From: Pomacea canaliculata
Lineage: Eukaryota > Mollusca > Gastropoda > Architaenioglossa > Ampullariidae
Assembly: GCF_003073045.1 (NCBI RefSeq)
Contig: NC_037601.1
Span: forward strand, 10,155,807-10,219,806
Reading direction: 5' to 3'
DNA: 64,000 bases
The notes under the pieces are model-generated. The model had not been told where the DNA came from. It worked only from the letters and a program-made list of their open reading frames with translations, and did no database searches. The position numbers were made by a program, and so were the translations under genes. Positions 61,101-64,000 of the stretch are shown piece after piece (position 1 is the first letter of the stretch; the number at the start of each line of letters is the position of its first letter).

Positions 61101-62704
61101 GACCTGTCTTCAGACCCGTATGGAGAAGAAGGTTGCATTTGGTCCTTCAACTACTTCTTTTTCAACCCAAGGCTGAAGCGCATTGTCTTCTTCACTTGCA
61201 GAGCCAGCAGGTATCCTAGAAATACTCATCATAGTTTGGTGCACTATCATTCACTGTTTTCTGAAAACCCAAGAGTTTGGGTTAGATATTGTCCATTATT
61301 TTTAGCCTTTTAAAAGTACCTTGAGAGAGATCAAATTCATTCTAAATGTTCCATACACGCACACTATTTATATAACTGACCATCACAAAATGAGTCCTAA
61401 CTTGGAAATTTGTGATTTAAATATTTTAATCTACAAGTTTTGAGCTTTCTTTGGATATTAAAATTGTCCACACAGTCCCAAAATTGGGTGCGTTATACAT
61501 GTTTGATGTTCGCAGATATGATATCAGCCCTTTTAAGAAAAGCAGTATTAAAGGTTTTCAGCATTCCCACAAGGTTTTTTTTTTCAGTTTGTACTTCTAA
61601 TTATTCAAATTGTACTACATTTTTCAAATTTCCTGGCTACTAGAATGCGCCTTCTGTTTGAGAAAGTATAAGCACCCTTTTGAGATTAATTTGTCAACTG
61701 AAATAACCTCCCCTCTCCACCAAGCTATATGACTGCTGAGTTTAAAGACCAGCCTGAATGGTTTGCATGTTTTGCAGATATTGGTAGATATAGGTGATAT
61801 AAACCTAACCTGTAAATTTCAGCATTCAAAGCCCATCCGTTAATTATCCGCGACAATTCAAATTTGCAATCAACGAGTGCCTCTAATAGTGTACTTCGTC
61901 ATGCTAGTGCACTATTTTCAATGTTGACAACAGTCAACACCAAAAAGAGAATGAACAAAAGTTTGGATTGTTCGGATGTTGAAAGTCTGCATTTCCCGTG
62001 TTTCTGAAAAAGCTGCTATTATAGCACAATAAATGCAGACTTTCAACATCAGAATAATCCGAACTGTTGTTTAGTCTCTCTCTTATTCTGTTTATATTGC
62101 CTGTATCTACCAATATTTGCAAAAAATGGAAACCATTCAGGTTGATCTTGATAAATTTGTCAACTAAAGTAAACCCCCTTTGCCAGTGTGTAGACAAATG
62201 TTGAGAGGGTGGTGGTTTTGCCAATAATGCTGGTGTTTTTTGTGCTGACAAAGCAGCAGGTCTCTTCCCTATGACTCGGGGATTGCTGAAAGCATGAATG
62301 CAGACATAAGTGAAGATATGATTTTTCAACAGTAAGTTAATGTTACATTTCTTCTCTCACGTTCTCGCAGTGTTCTCACTGTGTATTACAGAGCAATAGT
62401 AAATTTACTGGAAGGTACAGCTTTTATAGTTGTTGTTCGAACACTGTATGGTTGTATAAAGCTGTTGTGTTTGACAGAGAGTATTGCTGATGTTAATAAT
62501 TGGCTTGTTGGTGCTGTTAATGTTGGTATTTAATGTAGTTTAAGAAACTAGTCTGTTTTTGTTTGATCTACTTTACCTGTAACAGCTGCCTAAATCTGTC
62601 TATAAAATGCTTAATTTTTCTTCTTAATCTTTATTGTGATCCTGTAGTCATTTCTCAGAAATATGTGTGTTATTTTCAGGGATTACGATGGTGACATGAT
62701 GTGA
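58188..62704 (+). CDS. MAF1: MAF1, repressor of RNA polymerase III transcription
   Basis: MAF1 binds Pol III and TFIIIB and shuts down tRNA and 5S synthesis under stress; mTORC1 phosphorylation restrains it. Exons: 58188-58270, 58792-58938, 59690-59864, 60772-60896, 61091-61210, 62680-62704, joining in frame to 224 aa (human 256). Box A is the N-terminus [16 protein letters not shown]. The linker has ALSPPQ (Ser62), matching the human Ser60 site, and TSRSPGR. Box B is [20 protein letters not shown], then EFSREPS. Box C is [20 protein letters not shown] after [16 protein letters not shown]. The last exon codes only DYDGDMM, so the long acidic tail of vertebrates is nearly absent. The start equals that of vertebrate MAF1. 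It lies head to head with the RBCK1/SHARPIN-like gene, as MAF1 and SHARPIN do in human. Confidence 0.96.
61744..62149. mobile_element. Foldback (long-TIR) element, copy B
   Basis: Arms start AAAGACCAGCCTGAATGG and end CCATTCAGGTTGATCTT, inverse of each other and matching copy A at 47129-47677. An inner inverted repeat (GATGTTGAAAGTCTGCATTT near 61977-61996, AAATGCAGACTTTCAACATC near 62032-62051) predicts a strong central hairpin. It lies in the last intron of MAF1. Confidence 0.75.
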
Positions 62705-64000
62705 TGAGCACCTACCCCCACAGTGCATTCAAGAAAACCCATGGGTGTTTAAGAGAGTGTTCCCAACCATACACATTTAGGTGTGGAATTTGAGAATAGG
62801 GGATGGGTGGGAGGGTTAAACATGGCGGACCTTTATCATGTAGCATTCAACACCCCTCAGATCTGCTCGGCAGCTTCTGCTTTTATCTCCAGTAGTTTAT
62901 TTTGTTAGATCTTTGTCAGCCTCAAGGTTTTTATTTTGATTTATGATCTTGCTTACCCCTTCATTTTTTCATTGTATTTTGAACAATTGCCCGTTTAACA
63001 TAAATATAATGCCATCTTGCAACACCCATGCATACACACAACTGTCACCATGACAGTGAGAATTGGCTGTCGCGAGTTTGTATTCTGACACCAACAAACC
63101 TCTCTTTGAGTGTGATATGTTTACAAGGCTGACCATCATGGGTGGGTGAGGTGGGAAGTGTGAGTGTGTGTATGTATGTGTTGTGTGGGTGTATATGTTT
63201 GTGTATATGTGTTGTGTGTGGGTTTATGTGTTTGTGTTGTGTGTGTGAACATATAAGTTTATTTGGATGTGTGTTCATAAAGGTTCACTTGATTCTTACC
63301 TTAGAAAGATGAGTGCTTGTGTGTATGTAAGGCACTTTGAGTGCAGCTGGTTGCTGTCATTTTTATTCTTATTTATATTCTTTTTAAAGCAACAGATGTG
63401 CTTCTATTAATGTGCTTTAACTTAAATTGCATTGTTAAAGATGTGCACCATTATTACTAATGTATCATTAACCAATGAATCGCTTTGTTTTTACTGGGAA
63501 AACTCTACTGCCAGTCAATAGCTATCATGCTTCTGAACACTTTGTGATCTGGCAGTCACGTTTGTTGGTGTGATAATCAGCAAGTTCAGCAAGTACTTAT
63601 CTCTGGATCTTTATAGCCGCCAGAATGTCATTGCTTATTATTTTAGCTTGTTGTTGCAGTTTTGTATTGGAGAAATGATGTTTAGCATTTATGAGCAGGT
63701 TAATTTTATACTAACACATTTTTCCCAGTTTTTAAGTTTTCCCAGTATCCTTTAGTAGATAAACACTTAATATTTTATGAGGTGCTGTATTGACAGGACT
63801 GGAACTGTCAACTGTAGTACAAGGCAGCATAAATAATCCTGAACACAGCTCTTGTGTCCTTGACTCTCTCCAGGTATGGAATGGGAATTATTTTAAAACT
63901 TTTTTCCTGCTTCTTTGAGGAGAGTTTTATGGCTCTCAGGTTTAAACAAGTTTATCATCTTGTTTGGGTTTTGTCACTTTCACCTGATTAATTAAATTTT
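62705..64000 (+). other. MAF1 3' UTR and downstream sequence
   Basis: No coding feature is seen. A TG-rich low-complexity tract lies at 63157-63248. I could not pick a reliable poly-A site. The UTR may continue through most of the remaining window. Confidence 0.4.
63157..63248 (+). repeat. Imperfect (TG)n/(TATG)n tract
   Basis: Alternating TG, GTAT and GGT units over about 90 bp, downstream of the MAF1 stop codon. Confidence 0.8.

Noticed and set aside
61687..62180. ATTTGTCAACT direct repeat flanking foldback copy B as a TSD
   Set aside because: The two copies (61687 and 62153) lie at unequal distances from the element's ends and extend into neighbouring similarity, so they are not a simple target duplication.
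1..64000. CRISPR arrays, bacterial operons, riboswitches
   Set aside because: The sequence is intron-rich eukaryotic DNA. No regularly spaced palindromic repeats or prokaryotic signals were seen.

Overview
The window is eukaryotic nuclear DNA. The genes are split by GT-AG introns, most of the DNA is AT-rich non-coding sequence, and it carries poly-A signals and several interspersed repeat families. Gene content and repeat style suggest a lophotrochozoan, most likely a gastropod mollusc; this taxonomic call is inference. I rebuilt gene models by hand from splice sites, reading phase and family similarity, so untranslated exons and transcription starts are mostly unresolved.

Layout, left to right. 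0-7.5 kb holds no recognisable host gene, only a decayed CR1/L2-like LINE (about 2.1-4.8 kb). 7.5-10.2 kb (+) holds a small cytochrome b5-domain gene with two competing last exons. 10.0-13.5 kb (-) holds a complete TRIQK orthologue, tail to tail with the b5 gene. 13.6-21.4 kb is intergenic and full of LINE debris, including a LINE interrupted by a hAT-type MITE and an internally deleted LINE copy. 21.48-34.11 kb (+) holds an 18-exon ZFAT orthologue (1,454 aa; about 19 C2H2 fingers and an AT-hook). 37.96-53.21 kb (-) holds a gene with SHARPIN-like PH-type, LTM and UBL regions followed by an NZF finger and a complete HOIL-1 (RBCK1) type RBR ubiquitin-ligase module. 58.19-62.70 kb (+) holds MAF1, the RNA polymerase III repressor.

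The most interesting point is the 38-53 kb gene. In vertebrates its two halves belong to two different LUBAC subunits: SHARPIN (PH-type, UBL, NZF) and HOIL-1 (UBL, NZF, RBR). Here they form one gene, head to head with MAF1, which is also SHARPIN's neighbour on human 8q24.3. ZFAT and TRIQK are on human 8q as well. Domain order and linkage together suggest an ancestral SHARPIN/HOIL-1 gene still at its original locus. A cryptic 3' exon could also make a SHARPIN-like form of the protein lacking the RBR.

No functional pathway links all five genes. They cover haem/lipid-type redox (b5), ER membrane (TRIQK), transcription (ZFAT), ubiquitin signalling (RBCK1/SHARPIN-like) and Pol III control (MAF1).
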